64,000 nucleotides of DNA from Gordionus sp. m RMFG-2023 (taxonomy: Eukaryota > Nematomorpha > Gordioida > Chordodea > Parachordodidae): contig NC_088776.1 of NCBI RefSeq assembly GCF_954871325.1, positions 48,936,569-49,000,568 on the forward strand. Reading direction: 5' to 3'. The translations under genes and the position numbers were made by a program. Below are positions 23,460-36,128 of this stretch, one piece after another. The notes under the pieces were generated by a model that did no database searches, was not told the origin of the DNA, and saw only the letters and a list, made by a program, of their open reading frames with translations. Position 1 is the stretch's first letter. Every line of letters starts with the position of its first letter.

Positions 23460-24830
23460 AGGTCAATTCTAGACGATTTGAAAGATGGGCATCCATATGC
23501 AATTCTAACAGATGCATCTAATAAGGGAATTATTAAAACATTTCCCTTGATACTTCAATATTTCAACAAGAATAAGAACATTTCAATAAAACCTTTGAAA
23601 TTTTTTTCCTCTATAGTGACAAATCCAACGATGTAGCTAACCGCATAATGATAAATATAGCTGATTCAGGGTTATCAATATGTCAGCTTTCTGCACTGAT
23701 AATGCTTCTGTAAATTTTGGAAAAAACCAAAGTGTAATTACCGAATTGAGGCAGCACAATAATGAATTAATACCAAATGGCTGTATATGCCATATACTAC
23801 ATAATTCTTGCAAGAAGGCAATGAATGTACTATCTGTAGATGTCGAAATAATTGTGATGATATGTTTTAACGAATTTGGTTCATCAACTAAAAGAGTTAA
23901 TGAATTAAAAGAGTTGGTGGAGTGATCTGACTTGAAATGGTGTGAGTTGCTGCGATATATACCTATCAGGTGGTTATCACTAATACCTGCCATCGATAGA
24001 ATTTTAAAATTTTACAAACCCTTAAAAAAATACTTCTTAAATAAAGATTTTAAAAGCTGTCCAAAAATTTTGAAAAATTTTTGAGTATGAAATGGCAGAA
24101 TTATATTTGGGATTAGTTTCACATGTAGGAAATCTACTTCATGCAGTTAATATTCAGTTGCAATCAGAATATTCTTTATTAATAAAGATTCACAAAATCA
24201 GGCTACAGCTCTGTTCATCTCTACAGTTAAATTGATAATAAATTTTATAGCTCTATTACTAAAAATATTTTATTAAAATGTTCAAATAGTACTCTAATTA
24301 ATATATTTTTAAATGAAGCAGATATTTTTATTAAGACAATTTTAGAATATTTACAATCAAAATTTGATTTTAATAAGTATTTACTAATGTATAAATATTA
24401 TTACCTTGGAACAGAAACCATCAATTGATGGTTTTTGTAATTTAATAAATATATTAAAACGAAAGACATTGATGTCTTGGTTGAGGAGATTGTAATTCTC
24501 TCTATTTTTTATGATTCGCCAGAATACTTAAAGTTAGAAGGTCTAAAAGCAGAGGAGAAGTAGAATTTTTTCGTAATAACAATAAATCTCGATGCTTGGA
24601 AAAAATATGCGAGCTTCTCCTTACCTCATTCTAATGCCTCATCCGAGCGCATTTTTAGCCTGATGAGGACTGCCTGGAAAAAAAAGAGAAATCGGATTGC
24701 TTTAACAACATTAGAGGCCGAGCTAATGGTTAAACAAATTTATAATATGTCATGCCAGGAATTTTATAAATATCTCAATAACGACGGTAAACGTTTAGTT
24801 CCATTATTTAAATCTCAAATAAAATATAAT
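23460..24830 (+). pseudogene. hAT transposase remnant (ZBED-type), plus-strand copy
   Basis: Blocks in order: DLKDGHPYAILTDASNKG and FPLILQYFNKNKNISIKPLK (about 23475-23620), MSAFCTDNASVNFGKNQSVI and CICHILHNSCKKAM (23680-23925), KWCELLRYIPIRWLSLIPAI (about 23935-23995), and the C-terminal LPHSNASSERIFSLMRTAWK with LTTLEAELMVKQIYN (about 24625-24750). It is interrupted by several stops and frame changes, for example after 23620 and near 24080 and 24230. The motif order is that of the KIAA1586/SCAND3-like hATs. Confidence 0.8.
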
Positions 24831-24878
24831 TAACATAACTATTTAATTTTCCATATTTTTTTTATATTTTACAAAATC

Positions 24879-25400
24879 TTATTTATACATTCGCATAAAA
24901 TAAATATATTTTTTACATTGTAAATCAAAAATAGAGAGCACTACAATCTCCTCCAACAAGACAACAATGTCTATCGGTATTTTTAAAATATTTGAACATT
25001 TTAATATAGTTTTAGCAATGGCGTCATAAAATTTATTGTCAATTTTTAATTGTAAAGATGAACACATCTGCAACATAATTTAATGAATCTCTGTTAAGAT
25101 TCTTCTGATTGCAACTGCACATTAACAGCATGTAGTAGATTTCCTGCGATCATTCCTAAATATACCTCTGCCATTCATTATTGAAAAAAATTTTCCAAAT
25201 GTTAGGACAGCTTTTCTAATCTATAAAGAAATATATTTTTAAAGGTTTATAAAATTTTATAATTCTATCGATGACGGGTATTAGGAACAAATCGCCACCA
25301 ACAATGTGCTGACTTAATTCTATAAATACACTCTGGTTTTTTCCAAATTCACTGAGGCATTATCAGATCAGAAAGCTGATATGTAATTTATTGATAATCC
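24879..25400 (-). pseudogene. Inverted second copy of the same hAT core
   Basis: Read on the minus strand, 25400 to 24879 repeats the plus-strand sequence of about 23660-24530 (AFCSDNASVNLEKTRVY-like, IDRIIKFYKPLKIYF-like, GNLLHAVNVQLQSE, LQMCSSLQLKIDNKFYDA, VVLLEEIVVLSIF). A part of the middle is missing. The two copies face each other around 24830-24880, so this is a large imperfect palindrome. Confidence 0.75.
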
Positions 25401-25908
25401 CCAGCCTGCTAGCTCTTTATATTTGGAGTCTCAATCAATCATTTTTTGCGAAGATCTTTTGAAAGTTAAAAAGAATGACGCGTTATATATTGATGAAAGT
25501 AATTTATTGATATTTTATTTGTAATTGTATATAATTAAAGGTATTACAAACCATCAAACTACCGAAGAAAATATCAATAGCGAAATCATGACCAAAATAA
25601 AAAAATGGATAAAATATTCTTTTATATTACCATACCGACTTTTAAATCAATTAAATTCTTATTCTAATTTAAATTTATTATATAAATATTTATTAACCCT
25701 TCCTACAACTTCCTGTTCAGTCGAAAGAGCCATGAGTAATGTAAAAATAAACAAAACTCGAATACGGAATAAAATTTCGGACCCATTTTTAGAAAATTTA
25801 CTGTTAATATCCAGCGAAATTGATGTTTTTGAAAAATTTACAATTGATGATATTATAACACAATTTGCATTAACATCTATAAGGTTATCCAAATTATTAA
25901 TAAAATAA
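25400..25908 (+). pseudogene. hAT transposase C-terminus (52-kDa repressor/TTF-type group)
   Basis: An open frame of 127 codons at 25525-25908 carries LLYKYLLTLPTTSCSVERAM, NVKINKTRIRNKISDPFLEN and IITQFALTSIRLSKLL, the dimerisation tail of the hAT group related to P-element-repressor-like proteins. Upstream, 25400-25524 reads SQSIIFCEDLLKVKKND before a stop. It lies just inside the right terminus at 26419 and probably belongs to the outer element. Confidence 0.75.
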
Positions 25909-26592
25909 GTAATGTATCTTTTTCACAGCGAATATATACTTTTAAAAAATGTAAATTTAATTTATCATCTTATAATTTCAATGCAAAATATACTATAATT
26001 CATTTTATTCTAATATTTTATATAATAACTCTATTTACAATACATGTTTTTAATTAATTAAAAGGTAATATAGGTATGTGGAATCAAGCTAAATATACCT
26101 CTTTAAAATTACTCGTCTTATATTTTTTACAATATTTTAGATAATTTTTATAGAAATATTAATATGTTATCTCATTTAATTCAATTTTATGAAAATAAAG
26201 TGAATATCAACCAAATTATGAAAAGATTGCATTATTTAAATATAGTTGATTATCACCTACAAATTTTTAAATTTTTTTTACTAAATAGGCTTGAAAGATT
26301 GTAAATAGAATTATGTTGTAAGGTTATAAATGGTGGCTTATTCGGGGTTTTTTTAGGTGGGTATGGGTAGATTTTGGAGGGGGTTTGCCTCCAACAAATT
26401 TTCTGCCATGTAGATGCTAAGTCATATTAATATTTTTTTATTAAAAAATCTGTAAGTTTAAATATTTTGAAATATTAAATATAAATTTTTTATGAAATAT
26501 AATATTTTTTTCTATTTTCTATGAATTGTTATAAAAATGCTATATTTAATACAATCAACCATTCTGGTGTATTTTATATTTTATGTTTGCCG

Positions 26593-27440
26593 CAGGGATC
26601 CAAACCGAACCTGAACCGAACCGTTAAACCGCTAAAAACCGGTATTTTTTATCAAACCTAAACCTCTAAAAAAATTCTAGCCGAACCTGAACCGAACCAC
26701 TAAAATGCCTCTGAACCGGTTCGAGTCTCATAATTTTATGCTTATAAAATAATGTGTTAGTTATTACTAGTAGTATATTGCAAAAATTTTAATTATATTC
26801 AAATTGTTTTAAAAATTATTATCAATCATATTAGATTGATAAACGTCAGTCATAATTTTTATAAACTTTAGTATATTGCCATTTTACAACATTTTTTTAA
26901 ATATTTTAAGCATATAAATTATAATGCCTAGAAAAAAATTAAATCTAATATATAAATTATTTACATATAGTATTATAAATAACACATCAAATGTGATATC
27001 ATACTGGCAGTGCCAGTTATCCAAGTTAGTGTGGAAAGATGTTTTTCAACAATTAAATTTATATTATCTCCTTATAGATGTAATTTGAGTGAGACGAATT
27101 TTGAAAATATATTAATTGTGCGGCTTAATAAAAAAATTTTAAGTAATTGTTCATATTAAAATTATTCATTGATATATTTATTTGTTATATTTATAAATTA
27201 AATATTATTTTATAATGTGCAATTAATAAAAATGAAGATTTTTATTTTAATTATGAAATAAAAAAAAAATTCCTTATACATAATCCTAAAGTAGGTTTGA
27301 ATAAAAAAGTGTTCAAACCGGTTTTTAGAGGTTCAAACCGAACCGATATTTTTATTTTTTGCGAACCGAACCTGAACCTTGAACCGTTATTTTTATCCGA
27401 ACCTGAACCGAACCGATATTCGTTTTAGTTTGGATCCCTG
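26593..27440 (+). mobile_element. hAT deletion derivative with long repeat-rich ends
   Basis: Begins cagggatccaaaccgaacctg and ends tttggatccctg, with many gaaccgaacc and ccgatatt words in both subterminal zones. Inside, about 27005-27165 reads PVIQVSVERCFSTIKFILSP, YRCNLSETNFENILIVRLNK, an intact-looking hAT dimerisation tail. Everything upstream in the transposase is deleted. A decayed sister is at 91-759. No clear 8-bp duplication. Confidence 0.8.
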
Positions 27441-30400
27441 GACTTTTATTATGGTATGGAAATTGAAATTTAGGAAAAAATTCTAGGAACATAATTTCCA
27501 GCTATAATGGGCCTAGAAGGTGGCCTCAGGGGCGAGTTTCTGCTTCATAGCTCAGGGAGATTTAGAAGGCCCTGGTTTGGACTAAAATGATATTATCCTT
27601 GCCATGCCCTAGTTACTGTATAATTGAAAAATTAAAGCACCAAGATATAAAGATAGTTAAATCTAAATAAAAAAGATGATAGATTGAATAATGAAGGGTA
27701 TGAAAATTGAAACTAAATAACAAAATTTATGTTTGCCTCTATTCATCTCTATTAATTATAAAATAATAAATTATAAAGTAAAATACTAAATTAACATTAT
27801 AAAAGATTATAGTAAAAACTTATAAATGTTAAAAAATCAAAATAATTATATCCGAAAAATTGGAAGTATATTAATATCTATTTTTTAAAAAATATATTTC
27901 GTCGCTATATATAATTTCTAATTGTAATTCAAACATAATGATCATAATTTTCATGTCTGTCTATTACAAAAATACCATTTTCTCCTTACATAATCATAAT
28001 TAAACATCATCATTAATTTATATCTTCTGATTTTTCTACAAAAAATTATAATTTTCTCATTACATCATAAATAATTAAACATCAATTCACTAATATCGTC
28101 TGATTTTTACAAAAAAAATTATAAACTATTCAAATTTAAATTATAATAAAAACTTTTTAAAATAAATAATAGAAAAAAACTATAACCAAGGAACTCACAA
28201 CAATTACAATAAGTATTTTAATTCTTAAAACAAATATTAAAATAAATTTTATAATAATATTATTATAATAGATCTTTTATCAAATAGTCCACATTTTACA
28301 TTTTTAAAAAGTGAAGATCATTTGGACTTGATATATGCAATAACGATTTAGTCTTTTATCTAAGTAATGATATATGGAATCGTAGTGGTTTATTAGTTAA
28401 AAAAAAATTAATTATATACTAAGTAATGATGTTAATACATAACATCTATATTGACATACCTAGCTATTATAGTTATTACTTCTTATTGAATTGTCTCCTT
28501 GATATAGTATTTATAAATTAGATAGAGCCATTTGATAAATCAAAAATGGTTCATTGATTTAAGTCAAAATTAAATTCAAAATTGGTAGTTATTTTATAAC
28601 GATCCTCAATTGAGTCCACGTTAATATTGGAAGGATTTGTTTGTCTGTAAAGTCAAGGCTTGTGAATTTCAAAATCATATTATTTCTCTTTTACCTCAAC
28701 AATCATATAAATCTCGAAAAATTTCTGGTCGATATTATCTCTTGGTATATAAGTTGTAATATAATAATATTCGCGATTCTCATAACTTCAGTTAAATCTA
28801 CTTTTTTGAAAAATATTGCATAAAATTGTTATGTAATAAATAATTTATTAATACATTCCAATGAAAAAAATCGGCAGTCATATTAAACCTAATAATGTAT
28901 CAGCTTTAGATGAAATATGGGTGATTCTGAGATTCCAAGGGCATAAAAAATAGGCTCTTGCTTCAAAAAATGCTGTAACAGCTTGATGTCGAAGGCTCCA
29001 TCTTGTGCAGGTTACTCGCAGTTTTCTATTTTCTTGTAGCACCAGATGTCTCAGAAATAATTATCAGCAAATTCTCTCCCATGGAATACCTGAACATTTC
29101 ACACACTATAAATTTTCCTATCATAGTTATTAGTATAAATATATTAAATAAAATTTATTTCGGTTGATAAAATTTTTTTATATCCATCAGTGTTTATGGT
29201 TTAAAAAATGAAGAAAATAAACTAAATTTTCATGAGATAAAATATTAAAATACAAGAAATATATATTTAAATTAATTTTAACTTTTTGCTAATATTTAGA
29301 ATAGAATAACCTATTTGAAATGGAATACTTTACAATTCATAATTCATGATGCCCTTTTATATTTTTTCAAAAATTCTTACCGGGGATTTCTTCCCTCTCC
29401 TATCCCCCTCTCGCTAGCCTGGAATGTTCCTGAGTCCTTTTATATTTAAAAAAAAAATTTGATACGAGGGGGGATTCCCCTCTCCAGCCGCTGACTAAGC
29501 ACTTGTTATTTTGCAATTTTATAATATTTTATATTCATCCAATATGAATCTATCAGTATACAATTTCAATTAAATCCTTCCCTAACACGGTTAGTACTAT
29601 TATCTTACGATACACTTAGTAAGCGAACATAACACTACCAGTGACAGTGAGCATGTATTTTATGTAATTGGGCTCTTAAACTCAAAAAGATCCCCACTAT
29701 CTCCTTCCAATTTAAAAATAATAATTTTGATATAAGATAACTATAATATGAATTTAATTATATGTATCATATTGGTATTAAAAAAACAAATTTTGTTTCA
29801 AAAATAGTTGTTTCAAATAAATGATTAAATTTAGTCATTAAATTTTTTACAAAATTAAGTAAGTAAAATCGAAAATAACTTTTTAAGCTAATAAAAATTT
29901 TTAGCGCGCCTCCCGTCGATAGTTCTTTCACCGAGCACAGGTCTAATCACTCCCTTTATCCATTAAATAACTTGACTTAAAAAAATTGAGGTTTCTAATT
30001 AATAAAAAGATGAAACTTGTTTTTATCATAGTTATATGAATCTAAAATTCTATCAATTTTACATTAAATCTATAAATCAGACCTAGTCCTGGTCTAAATG
30101 AGTGTTAATAAAATTTCACTATAATGTAAAACGAATAAATTTGGTATACTATATTTATAAAATGCCCCTCTGCATGCTTCTAAACGATCCCTAAAAGTAC
30201 TAAAATAAAATAAAATCATCACAGGTATAATATCAATATCATTTTTTTGAAGCGAATTTATAAAACCAAAATATTTCTTACTTGGAGTATGGTTGATTTT
30301 ATCGAAATTTAAAATAATTGGCTTTTTACCTGTTAATAACACCTATTATCTTGCTAGGTTATACTTCCAAGAGAAAGGGGTGAAGTTATGACGAAAACTA

Positions 30401-30949
30401 AAGATAACTCCATAATCATTCATGAATTAAAAATATTATCATTTAAGTGACAATGAGATTATGTTAGATATAAACGCATTTTAAAAGCAATTCTATACTG
30501 GATAAATGTTAATTTCGTTTGATTAACTTTTATGAATAAATGATAATTATAACACTTTAGCCTTTTATTAGAGTTGGTTGTGTGATAATATAAATTTAGA
30601 TATTTAGATAAGGTGATAATTAGAGGTTTGAAAGGAAATTTTTGAATGTATAACAACATTTCACCATTTATTATACAAAATTAACATTTTTTTTTATTTG
30701 TGGAAAATATTAAATTTTTCAAAATCGAATATAATATTTGTTCATATTTCGATTAATTAAACCGTATTTATAGAAACATATAATATTACCTTTAATAACC
30801 CGTTTAAATTTAAAAAGTATTTTTTTGTTCTTTATTAATTGTAAATAACTAATTAAAAATAAATAATAATATAAAATCACTTTTAAAATATATTAAGATA
30901 ATAAATCTTTGGTATTATTTTTTTGGTCAAAAAAATATATTTCCTTTTA
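27441..30949. other. Gene-poor AT-rich stretch
   Basis: No supported gene. Open frames of 60-82 codons (28641-28823 plus; 30094-30342 and 30459-30659 minus) have no motifs. At about 28890-29060 the minus strand reads RVTCTRWSLRHQAVTAFFEA, reminiscent of the TRWS block of ZMYM1-like hATs, so a hAT fragment may lie there. GC-richer scraps at 27500-27590 and 29360-29500 look like transposon ends but could not be paired. Confidence 0.4.
30831..30836 (-). promoter_or_regulatory. Possible polyadenylation signal of the CBM14-LDLa gene
   Basis: AATAAA on the minus strand about 115 nt beyond the stop codon. Confidence 0.35.
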
Positions 30950-32532
30950 TTATCTTGGAGATTTAAGACACATTTCATCTGCTTCATCCGATCCGTCAGG
31001 ACAATTTTCTATGCCATCACATAGTTGAGATATTATAACGCATTGAGTTCGGCTTGTACACAAAGCGTGACCGGACCCACAAAATGGAATTATTGTTCCA
31101 CCATCAACTGATATGACTTTTCCCGGCAAAACGCCTACCTTGTATGGATCTAAATGTTAGTTTTAATTGAATAAGTAAATATTCGATTACCATAGGATAT
31201 TTAGATTTTAACCCCATTTAGACTTCCGATTTATACATAATTATATTAGTTGGGAGTAATTAATAATTTATTGAGGAATAAGTGACTTTCATAATTTATA
31301 TAATTTCGTTAACTAGTGAGTAATAACAGTGTCAACTGATCTTAAAAGTGTTCTTTTAAATATTAATTTATATTTTAAAAAAAAATTTTTATACCAAAAT
31401 TAATAAATAAATAAAGAATATGAAAGGATGGGTGATAATTAGTTACCGCAAGTAATTTCGTCGGACATATCGATACAATCAGTCTTTTTATCGCAAAGTT
31501 GATCCAAAAATATGCACTGATTACCGGAGGCGCAGCTGATCTTATCTCTTCCACATCTTAGATCCACCATATTTTCCAACATATCTTGTTTTAAAAAATT
31601 GAATATAATTCAGTTTTATACATTTTAATTTACAATCTAACTTGGCTTCAGTACTAAAATAGTATTTGAAACTAAATATATTCTTGCAAACTTAAAATTA
31701 TATTTGTGTGTTATGTTCTGCTGAGCAAAAAACATAAATGCCTTTTTCTTAAAAAAAATCAAGTTGAGAAAGAACATTTAAAAATATAAACGATTTTTAT
31801 TGGCGCAGGAGACGTTTTCGGGCCAATCGCAAGATTTAGTGCGTTGATTCCATAATAAACCGAGTGGGCAAGACTTAGAAAACTCCTGACCAAATGCGCA
31901 AACGAAATAGCGCGAGCAATCAGATGGATCGCTTAAAATCCCATCCATTATATCGTGGCTTTGACACATGGAACCTGGAACCATTATTATATCTCCATTG
32001 GGCGGGGATAACTCATCTCCGCCGCTGTTACTGTTCCCATTACCGCCATTGTTACCATTACCGCCACTTTGATATTTAAATGTATTAGAGTGTTGTGGCC
32101 CATCCGACCTAAGGTGATGGCTATTATAAGGATTGTTCGAGTTTTGATGTTCTTGCAGGGCCGAGTTGAGGGGGGAATGCAAAGTTTTATCGCTAGGCAT
32201 TAGCATAAGCTTACCCGTTTTAACAGGCCCGCTGTTTATCCTCCTTCTCGAAGAAGAAATATCGTTTTCACTATTGGCTAACTTGGCAGCTATATCAACC
32301 CTAGAACGCTTCTCCGCGTTTCTCCCTGCTAATATGTCGATACTTGCCTGGTTACGATTATCTTGGTCTTCGTCCTTAGATAAGGTTTTGTCCTGATTCC
32401 TACCTGAGAATATGTTTCTACTACCTTGACGTTTTAAATATTGTTGTTCGCGTCTGAAAAGATTTGTAGCTTTTCTGTTGAGAGCTGAAGGAATGGCTCT
32501 GATCATTACCCATTCGTGGGCTAATGCTAACA
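30950..32532 (-). CDS. Secreted CBM14 + two LDLa domain protein, 5' exon missing
   Basis: Three minus-strand exons in phase: 32532-31792, 31584-31447 and 31149-30950 (stop), about 359 residues. Exon A starts after an acceptor with LALAHEW, likely the end of a signal peptide begun in an unseen exon. It has a long basic, then Gly/Asn/Ser-rich linker (GGNGNNGGNGNSNSGG) and a peritrophin-A chitin-binding domain with six Cys (CQSHDIMDG, DCSRYFVC, SCPLGLLWNQRTKSCDWPEN). Exon B is an LDLa module (CGRDKISC, NQCIFLDQLCD, DCIDMSDEITC). Exon C is another (CGSGHALC, TQCVIISQLCDG, NCPDGSDEADEMC). One LDLa module per exon. CBM14 plus LDLa is the N-terminal arrangement of insect chitin deacetylases, but here a stop follows the second LDLa and no deacetylase domain appears. 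Probable role: extracellular chitin-matrix protein (inference). Confidence 0.8.
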
Positions 32533-32670
32533 CTAGTTCATAAAATGATTATTTTTGTTATAAAAATATATGCTAATAAAAAAAATGATAAAGGAGGATC
32601 CATATTTTAATTTTATATTAAAATGTTCAAGATGTTCAAGACAACCAGTTTAAAAGTTCACAATAAAATA

Positions 32671-32882
32671 TCGTCTCCTGAGAATTAGATTATTCCATCT
32701 CCACTTTTTGTAATTTTACAGGAGAAATTTTAAAAATTAAGCTTATATTATTTTTAATATTATGGTATAACCTTTGACTATAATTTAACTATTTTATATA
32801 TTTTGAATTATAAAAAATTGATTTATGTTAAAAAAAAATTGACAAAAATTGGTCATGGAATAACCCAATTCTCAGGCGGTGA
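32671..32882. mobile_element. MITE flanked by TA (Tc1/mariner-like)
   Basis: Ends tcgtctcctgagaattagat and, on the other strand, tcaccgcctgagaattgggt, about 28 bp of inverted repeat with few mismatches, flanked by TA on each side. 212 bp, no coding. One terminus of the same family (atcgcctgagaatttgatta) recurs at about 44035. It lies about 140 bp upstream of the first visible CBM14 exon, possibly within its first intron. Confidence 0.75.
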
Positions 32883-34706
32883 TATGTGGAATATCATGAG
32901 TATTGCATATTATTCAAAAATAAAATTTAAGGTATGAAAACTCAAAAATATAATAGAATCTTTTTTACCTATAGAAGCATAGATACAATACTGAAAGTAA
33001 TTCCAATTCTTCATCCCTTGGTAATTTAAAATTGGTTTTATTATTTAGAAAGAAAATAGTAAAATCTATTTTAAATAAAAAGTAATATATAATGAAAAAA
33101 TCTAAACTTTTAAAATTATTCTTTAAGAAATATAAATTTTTTTTTAAATAAAATAGTCAGATTGTTTCATATATATAAAAGACTTTTATATTTTTTTAAA
33201 ATGATAAATTAAATACTATACATTTTTTAAAAGATATAATTTTCATTTTCAAACTAATTAAAAGAATGTATAATCTTTTGTTTTCTTCTTCTTTTTTTAT
33301 TTTCCATTTTTTTTTGTATGCTAAACTAAACTTGGCATCGGGTTTGTATATATTTTATGATCTAATTTTATATATTTTTTTTAAAGGTATGTAATTTATA
33401 AATATATTCTTTAGAAAACTAAAATAAAAACTATTTGTAAAAAAAATCAAACAGTCTTTAAATTGAATGTCAGTATCCTAAATGATAGGTTGTGCCTCTT
33501 TTTTTTTCAATTTTTTATCTTTATCGAATAAAAAATTGATAACCCTTTTTAACTAAGAAAAAAATAATATATAATCAAAATTTCAAAACAAAACACGTTT
33601 GACATCGCTAATTAATTTGGGTCACAAAAAGAAATTTTTTTTAAAAAATAAATTTAATTTGCAACATGAAAGAAAGGTAGATAAATTTAAAAAAAAATTG
33701 TATTCTTATTTGTTAAAATCAAACGAAGAATATAATATTTTAAACGACGTTAAACTTTCCCTATTCCATAATAAATCTCTTTTATTTTTCATGCAGATCA
33801 GATGAGCAATTCTATCCTTGAGTTGATATATTCTCACCTGTTATATTTTCGGGCATGTTTATTGTTATTAAAATTATATTTTAAAAAAATCGCGTAAATA
33901 TATAATTAAAAATTATATGTGATAAATATCTTCTTTCAAATTTTTCTAATATAATTGTTGTTATTTGAATTTAAGTATAGGCTTTTAAAATATCAAACTT
34001 TAAAAAAAATAAATTAAAATTGATAAGTAATTATAATTGGGTCACATAAATATCAAATCTTTTCGATTATGAATTGTTTTCTGGGCAATGGTAATAATAT
34101 TAGCTAACTAAGGAGAGGGAGTAATTGGGAGACAACCCCGCCCCCCGATAAGTTAATCTGCAAACGAATTTATTTTTAGACGCAGATTTGGAAAAAAAAT
34201 TAAAGCCCTATCCTGATTTTTAAAATTTAATCATTTTTAATAATTTTAATTGAATTTTATATAGTTTCAAAGCGAAATTAAATTAAAATACACGTGGAGC
34301 GAAATTAAATAAATCATGTCATTTTTTAAATGGTTAATTTACAAATTTTTTCGGCCAAGTTTGGGTTTGTAATTTTTTATTTTCAGGTGGGGGGAATGGC
34401 TTTGGGCTAAGCATGCAGGCCTTTGATTACAAGTATCAAGTTGTAGATATAAACAGTGAATATTACATAAAGTAATCATTTACAAGTACTTTATCTATAA
34501 TTAAAATAATATTATCATGAATTAAATAATGCCGAATATTCCATAATTCTTATTCTAAAATTGATATATTGAACTAGTATTAAAAGTTTTAGGAGTTTGT
34601 ATTTTGTAAAAATCTAACGTTGGCTTATGTAGAGAAAATGTATAAATTTTCAAAAAAAATTACCCCCTTTCCTTTTCCCCCTGTAAAAATTTGGCTACGT
34701 CCTAGT
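32883..34706. other. AT-rich stretch without a supported gene
   Basis: The missing signal-peptide exon of the CBM14-LDLa gene should lie here on the minus strand but could not be identified. A 68-codon open frame (33599-33805, plus) is Lys/Phe/Asn rich without motifs. GC-richer scraps at 34100-34145 and 34380-34430 look like unpaired transposon ends. Confidence 0.35.
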
Positions 34707-36128
34707 TAGTGTTGTAAACATTTCTAAAAAAAATCGAGCGCGTTCACGTTCGCGTTCACTTTCAAAAAAAAGGAAAGCGTTCACGTTCGTTCAAAATTTT
34801 ATAATAATTTTTTTTAATTTAATTAAATAAATATCTTATATATTTTAACACAATATATTGGCCATGTTAAAAAATAAAAATAATATAGTTTTATTTTGAT
34901 AATATAATTATAAATATAATATAGTGTAAAAAGATATTTTTATTTATAAAAAAATTTTCTTATAAAATTTTAATAACAATTGTTTTTCAAAATTTTCATC
35001 TGATAGACAGAATACTTGGCAGTTAATATGACATTAGCTATACTAAAAACGCGCTCTACAGGGGCAGATGAGGGGATTGCAGTATTATACTTAATAAACA
35101 ACTCTTTTAACGTGGGGAATTTATTAAAAACATTTATTGTTTTGTGTTTGCTTCAAAAAATTGAGATAAGTTATTCTCCTCCAATCCATCTTTTACTTAC
35201 TCGTCAAAAAAAAGGATATCTCGAAATTAACAGTTCTTGCATTATCATTTCTAGGGTTTTCAATGCATTTTTTCATCAATAACGCTATAAGTTCATTTTT
35301 ATAGGCTCGTCTGAGGAAGTTTTATCTATGACTATTGAAGCTTGAATATTGTATGTATAATTGCAGAAAGAACATATTGATCTTCATATATATGTTCAAA
35401 TCTTTAAAAAAAATAAAATATATGTAATTAATTTGATAGTAATAGGTTTAATATTTTTATTAGTCCCATTTAATAATGCGTCTATCAATAGTTGACCATA
35501 ATTTAGGCCACTAATTTTTTTATCGTTATTGTTGGAGGAGTCAAATAACCTATGCATTTTTTTCAAATTTAATGATTTACTTATATTATATAAATAAAAT
35601 AATAATATTACAATCAAATGTCGTTTTAAATAGGAACTTGAAGATTTTGAAACTATATAATACTTTTTGAGCACATTTTACATTTGGTTAGTATTGAATT
35701 AGTTCCTTCAATATAGGATGTTACTGTAAAATATTTATCATATTTGGGTCATGTTAATGTTAATTCATCTGATTTTGAATTTTCAGAATCAGATAATGAT
35801 GATGAAATAATAATTCCATGCTTATGCAAATCTATTAAATTAAAATATAAACAATAATATTCAAATTAATTAACTATAAACAGTTGATTATAAAATATAA
35901 GACATTATTCTTAAAAATTTGGATTAATATTATATTTTTCAAATAAATTAAAATAAAAGGTGTTTTTAAAATTGAACGAACGTTAAATTCGAACGCGTTC
36001 GTCATAAAAAAGGAACGCGTTCACGTTCAAAGTTCGTCGAAAATAAAAGGAACGAGGTTCACCATTTTTTTCAAAAACGAACTTCGTTCTCAATGCATTC
36101 ATTTCGAACGCGTTCATTTACAACACTA
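34707..36128 (+). mobile_element. hAT element with GAACG-rich ends
   Basis: Inverted ends tagtgttgtaaa and tttacaacacta, flanked by gtcctagt and gtcctatt (seven of eight match). Both subterminal zones are dense in gcgttcacgttcg and gaacgcgttc words on opposite strands (34735-34795 and 35970-36115). The interior has short open frames (35016-35282 plus; 35396-35674 minus) but no intact transposase; the region 35000-35130 may hold a decayed one. 1422 bp. Confidence 0.85.

Larger units (their letters stand above)
22581..26419 (+). mobile_element. hAT transposon with perfect 8-bp target duplication, hosting other hAT debris
   Basis: Left end cagcgtctacatggccgg followed by a run of G; right end ccatgtagatgcta. 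Both flanks are agtcatat. The first ~38 bp are nearly the same as the right end (reverse strand) of the MITE at 58534-59102, so this looks like the larger relative of that MITE family. The element's own transposase survives only as a C-terminal part at 25400-25908; about 23400-25400 is occupied by remains of a different hAT. Confidence 0.9.

Noticed and set aside
30950-32532. Chitin deacetylase call
   Set aside because: The CBM14 and LDLa order fits, but a stop follows the second LDLa and no deacetylase motif is visible downstream.
33599-33805. 68-codon Lys/Phe-rich frame as signal-peptide exon or gene
   Set aside because: Wrong strand for the CBM14-LDLa gene, and no motif.
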